From contig NZ_OY787456.1 in NCBI RefSeq assembly GCF_963678875.1, positions 1,798,001 through 1,862,000 of the forward strand: a stretch of DNA of 64,000 nucleotides, in the 5' to 3' direction. This DNA is from an uncultured Hyphomonas sp. (lineage in GTDB: Bacteria; Pseudomonadota; Alphaproteobacteria; Caulobacterales; Hyphomonadaceae). The notes under the pieces were generated by a model. It worked only from the letters and a program-made list of their open reading frames with translations, searched no databases and was not told the DNA's origin. This document shows, in pieces, positions 17,390 to 26,346 of this stretch. A program made the translations under genes and the position numbers. Position 1 is the first letter of the stretch; each line of letters starts with the position of its first letter.

Positions 17390-17958
17390 GCGTTCGCGAC
17401 TTTCAGCGCCACACGTTCTTCCAGCGCTTCGCAAACCGCATCAGCAATGGACTGGCCATCGCTGCCCTGACCAATGGAGTTGAAGGCAGCGCGGCAGGCT
17501 TCGACATGAAGGTTGATCAGCGCGGCGTTCTCGCCGGGGCGCGTGTCACCCAGCAGGCGGCTCAGGGAGCCGCAAAGACGCGCGATGGCGGGATAGCCGT
17601 ATGAATTGGCGGCGCCCTTGATGTTGTGGGCTGCGGTGAACACGGCGCGGTAATCATCTGCCGTGGCGTCTGGTTCCTGCGCCACGCCCCACGCGCGGAC
17701 CAGTTCGTTGAGGTCACCCTGCATCCAGGCTTCGAACTGGCTGGAGAGGGAGTCGACGGCATCTTCCGCCAGGCTGCCCAGAACTTCGGTGTTTGCGGGA
17801 ATGCTCTCATCGGGTTCGACGGATATGTCTGCTGGCAGGGGCGCGCGGACTGGCTCTGCGGGCTTGATTACACGGCTGATGTCGATGGTGACCTCTGCGG
17901 TGTTTGAATTGGTCGATTTACGCCGTGTCGGCAGGACGGTCAGCAGATTCTTGAACAT
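17386..17958 (-). CDS. Orphan histidine phosphotransfer (Hpt) domain protein
   Basis: 190 residues from ATG 17958, which has AGGAG 7 nt upstream (minus strand). The first 65 residues are polar and likely disordered. The C-terminal part is an Hpt helical bundle with phospho-acceptor H111 in AHNIKGAANSYGYPAIARLC. There is no kinase or receiver domain in the gene, and no hybrid kinase gene adjacent, so its phosphorelay partners are unknown. Confidence 0.8.
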   Translation of the reverse strand: MFKNLLTVLPTRRKSTNSNTAEVTIDISRVIKPAEPVRAPLPADISVEPDESIPANTEVLGSLAEDAVDSLSSQFEAWMQGDLNELVRAWGVAQEPDATADDYRAVFTAAHNIKGAANSYGYPAIARLCGSLSRLLGDTRPGENAALINLHVEACRAAFNSIGQGSDGQSIADAVCEALEERVALKVANA

Positions 17959-18013
17959 CGGGCACTCCTGAGCGCCCAATTAACCGTCCAAGCCTTAAAA
18001 ATATCCTAGGAAA

Positions 18014-18781
18014 TCAGAAGCCGAACTGCTCCCGGAGAATCCGCTCGTCGAGGGCGTGGCCGGGATCGAACAACATGGTCAGACGTTTGCTGCGATCCGC
18101 TTCAACGCGAACGGTGGTGATGTCCCGGACTTCCTGATTGTCCGCTGCCGCGGCCACCGGGCGGCGGTCCGGCGCGATGACCTCTATGGTGACTTTCGCG
18201 TCGTGGCGCAGGAGGGCGCCGCGCCAGCGGCGGGGGCGGAACGCGCTGACGGGCGTGAGCGCCAGAAGATTCGCACCAATCGGCAGGATCGGGCCATGAG
18301 CGGACAGGTTGTAGGCGGTTGAGCCAGCCGGAGTGGCAACCATGACGCCATCGCAGGAGAGCTCCTCCATGCGCACTTTGCCATCCACCGTGATGCGCAG
18401 GCGGGCCGTCTGGGCTGTCTCGCGGAAGAGGGAGACTTCATTGATCGCCAGGGCGGTGTGCTCCTGCCCGTGAAGGTCTGTTGCGACCATGCTGAGCGGT
18501 ATGATCTGGGCACGTTCGGCTGCGTTTACCCGCTCTATGAGATCATCTTCCCTGTATTCGTTCATCAGGAAGCCAATTGTGCCTCGATTCATACCGTAGA
18601 CGGGTTTGGAATCCCCGAAACGGCGGCGCAGCGAATCCAGCATCGCACCATCCCCACCCAGCGCGACGACGACGTCGGCGTCGGCCTCGCTGTGTTGTCC
18701 GTAGCGCTTGACCAGCGTCGGAAGGGCGGCCTGGGCTTCAGGGCGCTTGGAGGCGAAAAAGGCAAAACGAAGTGTACTCAT
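18014..18781 (-). CDS. nadK: NAD kinase
   Basis: Makes NADP from NAD and ATP. 255 residues from ATG 18781. Contains the GGDG motif (42-45, VVALGGDGAML), the NMNRGTIGFLMNE-like substrate segment and the glycine-rich VATPAGSTAYNLSAHGPI. An upstream frame to 18862 is open but the family starts here. Confidence 0.95.
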   Translation of the reverse strand: MSTLRFAFFASKRPEAQAALPTLVKRYGQHSEADADVVVALGGDGAMLDSLRRRFGDSKPVYGMNRGTIGFLMNEYREDDLIERVNAAERAQIIPLSMVATDLHGQEHTALAINEVSLFRETAQTARLRITVDGKVRMEELSCDGVMVATPAGSTAYNLSAHGPILPIGANLLALTPVSAFRPRRWRGALLRHDAKVTIEVIAPDRRPVAAAADNQEVRDITTVRVEADRSKRLTMLFDPGHALDERILREQFGF

Positions 18782-18928
18782 CGGACCCATGTGGTTGAGG
18801 TTCCGCAACGGCGTCAAGGCATCGAATTGCAAGTGATTTACCAATCGTGACGGTGGCGTCACGATGACGGTAGCGAAGGGCAGGTATTTGGGCTAAGTTG
18901 CCTTCGCAGAACAAAGGGAGACAGAGAC

Positions 18929-19720
18929 ATGGCAGACGGCAACCAGACGGTCGATATTCGCGGTTCGGTAAGCGCGGAAGAGTGGCAGGCGCGTGTGGAT
19001 CTCGCGGCACTTTATCGTCTGACAGCCATGTATGGCTGGGACGATATGATCTTCACTCACATCTCCCACCGTGTGCCGGGGCCGGATCACCACTTTCTGA
19101 TCAATCCCTATGGCTACTTCTTCGAAGAAATCACGGCGTCTTCGCTCGTGAAGGTGGATCTGGATGGCAACGTCGTCCAGGAAACCGATTCCATGATCAA
19201 TCCCGCCGGCTTCACGATCCACTCCGCCGTCCACGCGGCGCGTGATGACGCGAAAGTTGTGATGCACGTCCATACGGATCAGGGCGTTGCAGTTTCAGCC
19301 CAGAAAGAGGGGCTGTTGCCCATCAGCCAGACCGCGCTCGCCGTGCGGGAAGACGTGGCCTACCACGACTATGAAGGCATCGCGCTGGATCTTGACGAGC
19401 GGGAGCGGCTCGTTGCCGATCTTGGCCCGAAGAAGCACTCCATGATCCTGCGCAATCACGGGACGCTGACCTGTGGCGAGACTGCGGCAATTACGTTTAC
19501 GCGCATGTTCTTCCTCGAGCGCGCCTGCAAGATGCAGATCATGGCGCTGTCTGCAGGCCGTGACGGCGTGTTGGAGTGCGATGACGACCTTAAGGACAAG
19601 GTGGCAGGCCAGGGCGGCATGACCGAAAACAGCAATGGCATGTCGATGCTGACGGAAAAGCTCGTCTGGCCGGCGCTCCTGCGGAAACTGGACCGTGAAT
19701 ATCCGGGCTACGATTCCTAA
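18929..19720 (+). CDS. Class II aldolase/adducin family protein
   Basis: 263 residues with the class II aldolase fold. The metal-binding His pair lies in VMHVHTDQG, and another His in LRNHGTLTCGETAA. The family includes fuculose/ribulose phosphate aldolases and bacterial adducin-like proteins. The FTHISHRVPG segment and the absence of sugar genes nearby suit the adducin-like group of unknown substrate. AAAGGGAGA precedes the start codon. Confidence 0.88.
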   Translation: MADGNQTVDIRGSVSAEEWQARVDLAALYRLTAMYGWDDMIFTHISHRVPGPDHHFLINPYGYFFEEITASSLVKVDLDGNVVQETDSMINPAGFTIHSAVHAARDDAKVVMHVHTDQGVAVSAQKEGLLPISQTALAVREDVAYHDYEGIALDLDERERLVADLGPKKHSMILRNHGTLTCGETAAITFTRMFFLERACKMQIMALSAGRDGVLECDDDLKDKVAGQGGMTENSNGMSMLTEKLVWPALLRKLDREYPGYDS

Positions 19721-19824
19721 GTAGTCTCCCGGATGCGACAAAAGCGGCGAAAACGCTATCAGCCCATTAAATGTCGTGGCGGAAGCGTTTAAGTAAACTT
19801 CCCGGAGCTTAAAGGGATAAGCAA

Positions 19825-21042
19825 ATGAAACACCTGAAGGCCTTTGAGGATGCCCTCGGCACCATTCATTCCGAGGGACGCTACCGGGTCTTTATCGACC
19901 TGCAGCGCCACAAAGGGCGTTTTCCGAAGGCTACAGCCCGCTTTGAGGATGGCGAGCGCGAAGTCACCATCTGGTGCTCCAATGACTATCTCGGCATGGG
20001 GCAGGATGACGACGTCATCAACGCCATGCATGAGGCGATCGACAGCTTCGGTGCCGGCTCGGGCGGTACGCGCAACATTTCCGGCACAACGCGGTTCCAT
20101 GTCGATCTTGAACGGGAATTGGCAGACCTGCACCAGAAGGAAGCGGCGCTGCTGTTCACCTCCGGTTATGTGTCCAACGACGCGACGCTGTCGACGCTCG
20201 GCAAGATCATGAAAGACCTGATCATCTACTCCGATCAGCTCAATCATGCCTCGATGATCGAGGGCATCCGCCGTTCGGGTGCCGATTACCGCGTGTTCCG
20301 CCACAATGATGTGGATCACCTGCGTGCCCTGTTGGAAAATGACGATCCGGACCGTCCGAAAGTGATCGCATTCGAAAGCGTCTATTCCATGGACGGCGAT
20401 TTCGGCCGGATGAAGGAAATCTGCGATCTGGCGGATGAGTTCGATGCGCTGACCTATCTGGATGAGGTGCACGCGGTTGGCCTGTATGGCAGCCAGGGCG
20501 CTGGCGTTGCCGAAATGCTTGGCCTGTCTGACCGGATCGATATCACCGAAGGGACGCTGGCCAAGGGCTATGGCGTGATGGGCGGTTACATCGCCTCCAA
20601 AGCGACGGTCGTCGATGCGATCCGCTCCATGGCATCAGGCTTCATCTTCAGCACGTCCACTTGCCCTGTCATGGCGGCAGGTGCGCTGGCCAGCATCCAG
20701 AAACTGCGTTCCGATGAGGGCCGCAAGCTGCGCGCCATCCATCAGGCGAAGGCGGCCGAGCTGAAGCAGAAATTCCGCGATGCCGGCCTGCCGGTGATGG
20801 AATCGCCATCTCACATCGTGCCGCTACTGGTCGGGGATCCGGAGCGCTGCAAGGCCTTGTCCGACACGCTGCTGTTCGACTTCGGCATTTATGTGCAGCC
20901 GATCAACTACCCGACTGTGCCGCGCGGTACCGAGCGCCTGCGCTTCACGCCAAGCCCGGTGCACGACGGCGCCATGATGGACGAACTGGTCGAAGCCATT
21001 CTCGCCGTCTGGAAACAGCTGGGCCTCGACAAGGCAGCCTGA
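19825..21042 (+). CDS. hemA: 5-aminolevulinate synthase
   Basis: Condenses glycine with succinyl-CoA, the first step of tetrapyrrole synthesis by the C4 (Shemin) route typical of Alphaproteobacteria. 405 residues. The PLP Lys is K247 in TLAKGYGVMGGYIAS. GSGSGGTRNISGT-like glycine-rich loop, YLDEVHAVGLYG and the C-terminal PTVPRGTERLRFTPSP are all present. An AAAGGGATAAG purine stretch precedes the ATG. Confidence 0.97.
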   Translation: MKHLKAFEDALGTIHSEGRYRVFIDLQRHKGRFPKATARFEDGEREVTIWCSNDYLGMGQDDDVINAMHEAIDSFGAGSGGTRNISGTTRFHVDLERELADLHQKEAALLFTSGYVSNDATLSTLGKIMKDLIIYSDQLNHASMIEGIRRSGADYRVFRHNDVDHLRALLENDDPDRPKVIAFESVYSMDGDFGRMKEICDLADEFDALTYLDEVHAVGLYGSQGAGVAEMLGLSDRIDITEGTLAKGYGVMGGYIASKATVVDAIRSMASGFIFSTSTCPVMAAGALASIQKLRSDEGRKLRAIHQAKAAELKQKFRDAGLPVMESPSHIVPLLVGDPERCKALSDTLLFDFGIYVQPINYPTVPRGTERLRFTPSPVHDGAMMDELVEAILAVWKQLGLDKAA

Positions 21043-21091
21043 TCAGGCGCTGAAGCAATCGAATATGTACGGGATAGGCGTCTTCGGGCGC

Positions 21092-21493
21092 CTATTTCTT
21101 TTTCTTGCCGAGCCCGATGTTCTTGGCATGCTTCGAGCGGAGCTTCGCGTAGTTTGGTGCGACCATGGGATAATCCGCGGGCAGGTTCCACCGCTCGCGG
21201 TATTCTTCCGGAGTCATTGAGTAGCGGGACCGCAGATACCGCCGCAGCATTTTGAGTTTCCGGCCATCTTCCAGGCAGATCAGGAAATCCGGTGTAATTG
21301 ATTTCGATACGGGGACGGCAGGCGAGAGCGCCTCGGCACCGTTCGTGTCGGCCTCGGACAGGGAAGAAATCGCGTCATGCACGGACCGGATGAGACCAGG
21401 CAAGTCTGACGCCGGAACTGTATTGTTTGAAACGTAGGACGAGACGATCCCCGTCGTCATGCCCAGCACGTCAACCTGTTTCGGTTCACCCAT
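21092..21493 (-). CDS. MucR/Ros-family transcriptional regulator lacking zinc-ligand histidines
   Basis: 133 residues matching the MucR/Ros family along its whole length (VSSYVSNNTVPASDLPGLI, then SMTPEEYRERWNLPADYPMV, APNYAKLRS and a Lys-rich tail). In Ros the zinc finger uses Cys, Cys/Asp and two His. Here C73 and D76 are kept, but the His positions are Y86 and Y91 (MLRRYLRSRYSM). Zinc-free MucR relatives exist in Mesorhizobium, so the fold may still bind DNA. It is divergent from glyA and converges on hemA. Confidence 0.9.
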   Translation of the reverse strand: MGEPKQVDVLGMTTGIVSSYVSNNTVPASDLPGLIRSVHDAISSLSEADTNGAEALSPAVPVSKSITPDFLICLEDGRKLKMLRRYLRSRYSMTPEEYRERWNLPADYPMVAPNYAKLRSKHAKNIGLGKKKK

Positions 21494-21706
21494 CTTGCCA
21501 CCACCGTTATTTTTATAATGCTACGGTAATTTGAAGCATTCTGTCACGAAGTACGCCGGAAGACCAGAAGTAGTAAGTATTAGGCTTCTGATTACCGCTA
21601 CTACGTCAAACAAGGTTGAGAAAATCTGGCGCCTGTTGTGCGGGATTGTCTGGTTGCGAGCGCGCGGCTCTGAGCGTAAACAGCGCACGGAAAGCAGGAG
21701 ATTCCC

Positions 21707-23014
21707 ATGGCAGACACCGCCCAGACGCAACGGTTTGATACCAGCGGTTTCTTTTCGACTGGTCTTGAAGAGAGCGACCCGGAGATCTTTGCCGCCATCG
21801 GCAAGGAGCAGGGGCGCCAGCAGCACGAAATCGAGCTGATTGCTTCGGAAAACATCGTCTCCAAGGCGGTTCTGGAAGCGCAGGGTTCCGTCCTGACCAA
21901 CAAATATGCCGAAGGCTACCCGGGCCGCCGGTACTATGGGGGATGTGAATTCGTCGATATCGCTGAGAATCTTGCGATCGACCGTGCCAAGCAACTCTTC
22001 AATTGCGAATTCGCCAATGTGCAACCGAACTCCGGCAGCCAGGCGAACCAGGGTGTGTTCCAGGCCGTCCTGAAACCGGGCGATACGATTCTCGGAATGA
22101 GCCTCGACGCCGGTGGTCACCTGACCCATGGCGCTCCGCCGAACCAGTCGGGCAAATGGTTCAATGCCGTCCAATATGGCGTGCGGCGCGAGGATGACCG
22201 CATCGACTTTGAACAGGTCGAACGCCTCGCCAAAGCGCACCGTCCTCAAATGATCATCGCTGGCGGCTCAGCCTATCCGCGCGAGATCGATTTCGCTCGC
22301 TTTCGCGCGATTGCCGATGAAGTCGGCGCGGTCTTCATGGTCGATATGGCGCACTTTGCCGGCCTCGTGGCGGGAGGTGCTCACCCGAACCCGCTCGATT
22401 ATGCGGATGTGGCAACGACCACGACGCACAAGACGCTGCGCGGCCCGCGTGGCGGCATGATCCTGACCAATGACGAGAAGCTGGCCAAGAAGATCAATTC
22501 GGCGATTTTCCCCGGCATTCAGGGCGGTCCGCTCATGCATGTGATTGCGGCGAAGGCTGTTGCGTTTGGTGAGGCGCTGCGTCCGTCATTCAAGGAATAT
22601 GCGGCACAAGTCGTCGCCAATGCGCGTGCGATGGCTGCTGCAGCCAAGGCGAGCGGCCTCGATGTTGTCTCGGGCGGTACCGATACGCATCTGGCTCTGA
22701 TTGACCTGCGTCCGAAAAAGGTGACTGGCAAGGATGCCGAAGCGGCGCTTGGCCGGGCTTACATCACCTGCAACAAGAACGGTGTGCCGTTCGACCCTGA
22801 GAAACCGACGATCACCAGCGGTGTCCGCGTCGGGTCGCCGGCCGGCACCACGCGTGGCTTCGGGGAAGAAGAATTCACGCAGATCGGCAGCTGGATCGGC
22901 GAGATCGTCGATGCCGTTGCGACGGGTGACAGTGCGTCCACGGAAGACCGTATCCGTGATGAGGTCAAAGCGCTGACAGCGCAGTTCCCCATTTATGGTG
23001 GCTTGGGAGGCTGA
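21707..23014 (+). CDS. glyA: Serine hydroxymethyltransferase
   Basis: Interconverts serine and glycine with tetrahydrofolate. 435 residues; PLP Lys K242 in TTTHKTLRGPRGG; IELIASENIVSKAVLEAQGS near the N-terminus and the YYGGCEFVD motif. Shine-Dalgarno AGGAG lies 7 nt before the ATG. It leads the operon into nrdR (6-bp gap), an order common in Alphaproteobacteria. Glycine supply also feeds HemA next door. Confidence 0.97.
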   Translation: MADTAQTQRFDTSGFFSTGLEESDPEIFAAIGKEQGRQQHEIELIASENIVSKAVLEAQGSVLTNKYAEGYPGRRYYGGCEFVDIAENLAIDRAKQLFNCEFANVQPNSGSQANQGVFQAVLKPGDTILGMSLDAGGHLTHGAPPNQSGKWFNAVQYGVRREDDRIDFEQVERLAKAHRPQMIIAGGSAYPREIDFARFRAIADEVGAVFMVDMAHFAGLVAGGAHPNPLDYADVATTTTHKTLRGPRGGMILTNDEKLAKKINSAIFPGIQGGPLMHVIAAKAVAFGEALRPSFKEYAAQVVANARAMAAAAKASGLDVVSGGTDTHLALIDLRPKKVTGKDAEAALGRAYITCNKNGVPFDPEKPTITSGVRVGSPAGTTRGFGEEEFTQIGSWIGEIVDAVATGDSASTEDRIRDEVKALTAQFPIYGGLGG

Positions 23015-23020
23015 TCCGGT

Positions 23021-23497
23021 TTGCGTTGTCCATTCTGCGGGTCTGAAAACACATCGGTAAAGGACAGCCGTTCGGCTGAAGACGATACCGCTGTGCGCCG
23101 CCGCAGGGTCTGCGAAAGCTGCGGTGCCCGGTTCACTACGTTCGAGCGCGTCCAGTTGCGTGAAGTGACGGTCGTAAAGCGAGACGGGAAGCGCGTGCCA
23201 TTTGACCGCGAGCGGCTTGCAAGGTCGATCACCATTGCCCTGCGCAAGCGCCCGGTCGACCGTGAGCAGATCGACCAGATGGTCTCAGGTATCCTCAGGA
23301 AACTGGAAAGCGCCGGTGAACCGGAAGTCGCGTCAAATGATGTCGGCGAATTGGCGATGGAAGCGCTGCGCATGGTCGATCCGGTCGGCTATGTCCGCTT
23401 TGCCAGCGTCTACAAGGATTTCCGTGATCCGAGCGATTTTGCCCAGTTCATAGAGAAAGCTGCGCTTGAGGACGAAGAGGACCTTGGAGGCGAATGA
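23021..23497 (+). CDS. nrdR: Transcriptional repressor NrdR
   Basis: Zinc-ribbon and ATP-cone repressor of ribonucleotide reductase genes. 158 residues. Zinc Cys C3, C6, C31, C34 (RCPFCGS, CESCGAR); the ATP-cone starts at VVKRDGKRVPFDRERLARS. The start codon is TTG at 23021, 6 bp after glyA; no ATG fits. It overlaps the next gene by ATGA. Confidence 0.96.
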   Translation: MRCPFCGSENTSVKDSRSAEDDTAVRRRRVCESCGARFTTFERVQLREVTVVKRDGKRVPFDRERLARSITIALRKRPVDREQIDQMVSGILRKLESAGEPEVASNDVGELAMEALRMVDPVGYVRFASVYKDFRDPSDFAQFIEKAALEDEEDLGGE

Positions 23498-24141
23498 GCG
23501 GCGTGCGAGTCACGCTGAAGCTCGCCACCTCGCTGGACGCGCGCATCGCCCTAGCCGACGGTACGAGCCAGTGGATCACGTCCAGTGAGTCCCGGGCACG
23601 GGGGCACGAATTGCGCGCATCACATGACGCAATCCTGGTGGGGATCGGTACCGTGCTGGCGGATGATCCGCTGCTGACTGCACGCACCGTACCCATGCCG
23701 AAGAAGCAGCCCGTTCGGATCGTGGCAGATTCCAATGGGCGCACGCCGCTCAGCTCCCGCCTCGTACAATCTGTGTCGAGTGGCCGCGTGGTGGTCGCAA
23801 CCAATGGCCAGCCCCAGGATTTCCTGACGCGAAGCGGCGTAGAGGTCTGGCGTTGCGGAAACGGCGTGCGGATGGATGTGCAGGATTTGCTGCGCCGAGC
23901 TTCCGCTGAGGGGATTTCCTCGCTGCTCATAGAGGGCGGCGGAACAGTTGCCGCGAGCTTTATTCGCGCAGGTCTCGTCGACGAAATCGCCTGGTTTGTG
24001 GCGCCGATCCTGATCGGCGGTGATGGCTTGCCGGCCCTGGGGGGACTTGGCCTGCAAAATCTGTCGGATGCGACACGGTGGAAACCTGTCGCGACGGAAC
24101 GCATTGGGGATGACGTTCTGAACACTTATGTTCGTTTTTAG
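23494..24141 (+). CDS. ribD: Reductase-only RibD (5-amino-6-(5-phosphoribosylamino)uracil reductase)
   Basis: 215 residues matching only the C-terminal reductase half of bifunctional RibD (VRVTLKLATSLDARIA, DAILVGIGTVLADDPLLTAR, LLIEGGGTVAASFI). The N-terminal cytidine-deaminase-like domain (HAE and PCxxxGxTPPC zinc motifs) is absent: the frame begins at an ATG overlapping the nrdR stop, leaving no room for it. The deaminase step of riboflavin synthesis must be encoded elsewhere if this organism makes riboflavin. Position before ribE fits the standard order. Confidence 0.88.
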   Translation: MSGVRVTLKLATSLDARIALADGTSQWITSSESRARGHELRASHDAILVGIGTVLADDPLLTARTVPMPKKQPVRIVADSNGRTPLSSRLVQSVSSGRVVVATNGQPQDFLTRSGVEVWRCGNGVRMDVQDLLRRASAEGISSLLIEGGGTVAASFIRAGLVDEIAWFVAPILIGGDGLPALGGLGLQNLSDATRWKPVATERIGDDVLNTYVRF

Positions 24142-24165
24142 CAAAAGTCGCCCGAAGGTCTTCCC

Positions 24166-24777
24166 ATGTTCACTGGTCTCGTCACCGATGTCGGAACTGT
24201 CCGCAGGGCGGAGCACCGCAACGGCCTGACGCGCTTCGAGGTAGAAAGCGGCTACCCGTTGGCAGAGATCGCGATGGGCGCATCAATTATGCACTCAGGC
24301 GTCTGTCTGACGGTCGTCGACATGGGGCAGGGTGAGCGCGGCGCCTGGTTTGCGGTCGAGGCTGTTCCTGAAACGCTCGCGAAGACCGTTCTTGGCGACT
24401 GGAACGAGGGCGCCCGGGTCAATCTGGAACAGAGCCTGAAGCTGGGCGATGAGCTCGGCGGGCATTTTGTGTTCGGCCATGTCGATGGCATCGGCGAAAT
24501 TGTATCAATCGTTCCGGAAGGCCAGAGCCGACGGATCACGATCCGTCCGCCGGCCGATCTGGCGAAGTATTTTGCGACCAAGGGGTCTGCTGCGGTGAAC
24601 GGCGTTTCGTTGACCGTTGCGGATGCCTTGCCGAATGGCGACTTTCAGGTCGCCGTCATTCCACACACTTGGGAGGTGACCACGCTGGCTGATCTGCAGC
24701 CGGGCAGCCGTGTGAACCTTGAGATAGATATGCTGGCACGCTACGTCGCCCGCATGATTGGTGCCGATGCACCTTAA
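24166..24777 (+). CDS. ribE: Riboflavin synthase, alpha subunit
   Basis: Dismutates two lumazines to riboflavin. 203 residues with the two-fold barrel repeat: MFTGLVTDVGTV at the N-terminus and FVFGHVDGIGEI at the start of the second barrel, with the matching SGVCLTVV and NGVSLTVA motifs. It lies 24 bp after ribD. Confidence 0.97.
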   Translation: MFTGLVTDVGTVRRAEHRNGLTRFEVESGYPLAEIAMGASIMHSGVCLTVVDMGQGERGAWFAVEAVPETLAKTVLGDWNEGARVNLEQSLKLGDELGGHFVFGHVDGIGEIVSIVPEGQSRRITIRPPADLAKYFATKGSAAVNGVSLTVADALPNGDFQVAVIPHTWEVTTLADLQPGSRVNLEIDMLARYVARMIGADAP

Positions 24778-24790
24778 GGGCAGTGAAACA

Positions 24791-25918
24791 ATGTCAGACG
24801 ACTTCAAGCACGCGATCTCCTCGATCGACGAGATCATCGAAGACGCCCGGAACGGGCGCATGTTCATTCTGGTGGACGCAGAGGACCGGGAGAATGAGGG
24901 CGACCTGATCATACCAGCGACTTTTGCGACACCGGAGCAAGTCAACTTCATGGCCCGTCACGGCCGGGGACTGATCTGTCTCGCCATGACTCAGGAGCGC
25001 GCGCACACGCTGAACCTGGACATGATGACCCGCAACAACCGGGAAAGCATGGGCACCGCCTTTACCGTCTCTATCGAGGCTAAAGAGGGCGTGACGACGG
25101 GTATCTCTGCGCATGACCGGGCAAAGACCATCGCTGTGGCGATCGATCCGACGATGGATCATGACGACATCGTTTCGCCCGGCCACGTCTTCCCGTTGGT
25201 CGCGAAGGATGGTGGCACGCTGGTCCGCGCAGGCCATACCGAAGCGGCGGTCGACATTTCCCGTATGGCAGGCCTCTATCCGGCAGGCGTGATCTGCGAA
25301 ATCATGAACGAAGACGGCTCGATGGCCCGGTTGCCAGACCTCGTTTCCTTCGCTCAGCTTCACAATCTGAAAATCGGCACCATTGCAGACCTTATCGCCT
25401 GGCGCCGCCAGAACGACCGCTTCCTTGAGCGCCGCGTCGAGGCGCCGCTGGAGTCGGCCTATGGCGAAGGTTTCCGGACGGTCTGCTTCCGCAACGTGCT
25501 CGACAATTCGGAGCACATCGCCATCGTTCATGGAACGATCAAGCCGGACTCGACCACGCTGGTCCGCGTTCACCGCACCGATGTGCTTGCGGATATCCTG
25601 GGCGAACGCGGCCCTCGTCAGGGCCTTGTCGAGCGGGCGATGCGGATCATCGCAGAAGCGGAAGAGCCCGGTGTTGTGGTGTTCGTCAACACGATGCAAC
25701 CGAATGCCATGGCAGAACGGCTGGGCCTGAAATCCGCCAGCCCGAAAGACCCGACAACCCCGCTGCGGGAGTACGGTGTCGGAGCACAAATTCTGCGCGA
25801 ATTGGGCGTGCGCAAGATGACCTTCCTGTCCGACACGAAACCCACCCGCGTTGCAGGGCTTGACGGATACGGCATGACGATAGAGGGGTGGCGCCGCCTC
25901 AACGAGGAGACAAACTGA
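24791..25918 (+). CDS. ribBA: 3,4-dihydroxy-2-butanone 4-phosphate synthase fused to a degenerate GTP cyclohydrolase II domain (RibBX-like)
   Basis: 375 residues from ATG 24791. Residues 1-205 are a complete RibB domain (VDAEDRENEGDLIIPA, ARHGRGLICLAM, RAGHTEAAVDISRMAGLYPAGVI cut across its length). Residues about 206-375 follow the GTP cyclohydrolase II fold but contain none of its three zinc cysteines (the CDCG motif region reads TDVLADILGERGPRQG) and no RQEGRG segment. This corresponds to the RibBX variant known from Proteobacteria. It should make the butanone phosphate but not open GTP. Its stop overlaps the ribH start. Confidence 0.93.
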   Translation: MSDDFKHAISSIDEIIEDARNGRMFILVDAEDRENEGDLIIPATFATPEQVNFMARHGRGLICLAMTQERAHTLNLDMMTRNNRESMGTAFTVSIEAKEGVTTGISAHDRAKTIAVAIDPTMDHDDIVSPGHVFPLVAKDGGTLVRAGHTEAAVDISRMAGLYPAGVICEIMNEDGSMARLPDLVSFAQLHNLKIGTIADLIAWRRQNDRFLERRVEAPLESAYGEGFRTVCFRNVLDNSEHIAIVHGTIKPDSTTLVRVHRTDVLADILGERGPRQGLVERAMRIIAEAEEPGVVVFVNTMQPNAMAERLGLKSASPKDPTTPLREYGVGAQILRELGVRKMTFLSDTKPTRVAGLDGYGMTIEGWRRLNEETN

Positions 25919-26346
25919 TGGCTGACCGGGTTCTGATTGCGGTTTCGCATTACTACAAACATATTTCCGAAGAGATGCTGGCTGGCGCGATGGAAGTGCT
26001 GGAAGCAGCCGAAGCGAAAGTCACCGTGATGGAAGTGCCGGGCGCTTTCGAATTGCCAGGCCTGATCGCCATGGCGGCAGACTCCGGGCGCTTTGACGGT
26101 GCGGTTGCGCTTGGCTGTGTGATCCGGGGTGAGACGACCCACTATGACTATGTCTGCGGTGAGAGCGCGCGCGGCCTGATGGACCTGATCGTCAATCGCC
26201 GTCAGGCTATCGGTTATGGCATCCTGACCGTGGAAAACGAGGCGCAGGCGCTGGCACGCGCCGACCGCAAGCGCGGGAACAAGGGCGCAGACGCAGCGAA
26301 CGCCTGTCTTTCCATGATCAAATTCCGCAAGGAACTCATTCGTTGA
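25918..26346 (+). CDS. ribH: 6,7-dimethyl-8-ribityllumazine synthase
   Basis: 142 residues from ATG 25918, which overlaps the ribBA stop by one base (TGATG). The PGAFELP phosphate-binding turn, ALGCVIRGETTHYDYVC and the GILTVEN segment identify lumazine synthase. It supplies the riboflavin synthase substrate. Confidence 0.96.
   Translation: MADRVLIAVSHYYKHISEEMLAGAMEVLEAAEAKVTVMEVPGAFELPGLIAMAADSGRFDGAVALGCVIRGETTHYDYVCGESARGLMDLIVNRRQAIGYGILTVENEAQALARADRKRGNKGADAANACLSMIKFRKELIR

Noticed and set aside
21626..21642. Sigma-54-like GG-N10-GC element upstream of glyA (CTGGCGC then GTGCG)
   Set aside because: Matches the spacing but misses conserved bases in both halves (TGGCAC and TTGC). One such match is expected by chance in this G+C content.
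22981..24180. FMN riboswitch expected before rib genes
   Set aside because: The rib genes are embedded in the glyA-nrdR operon with overlaps and no long leader; no room for an RFN element.
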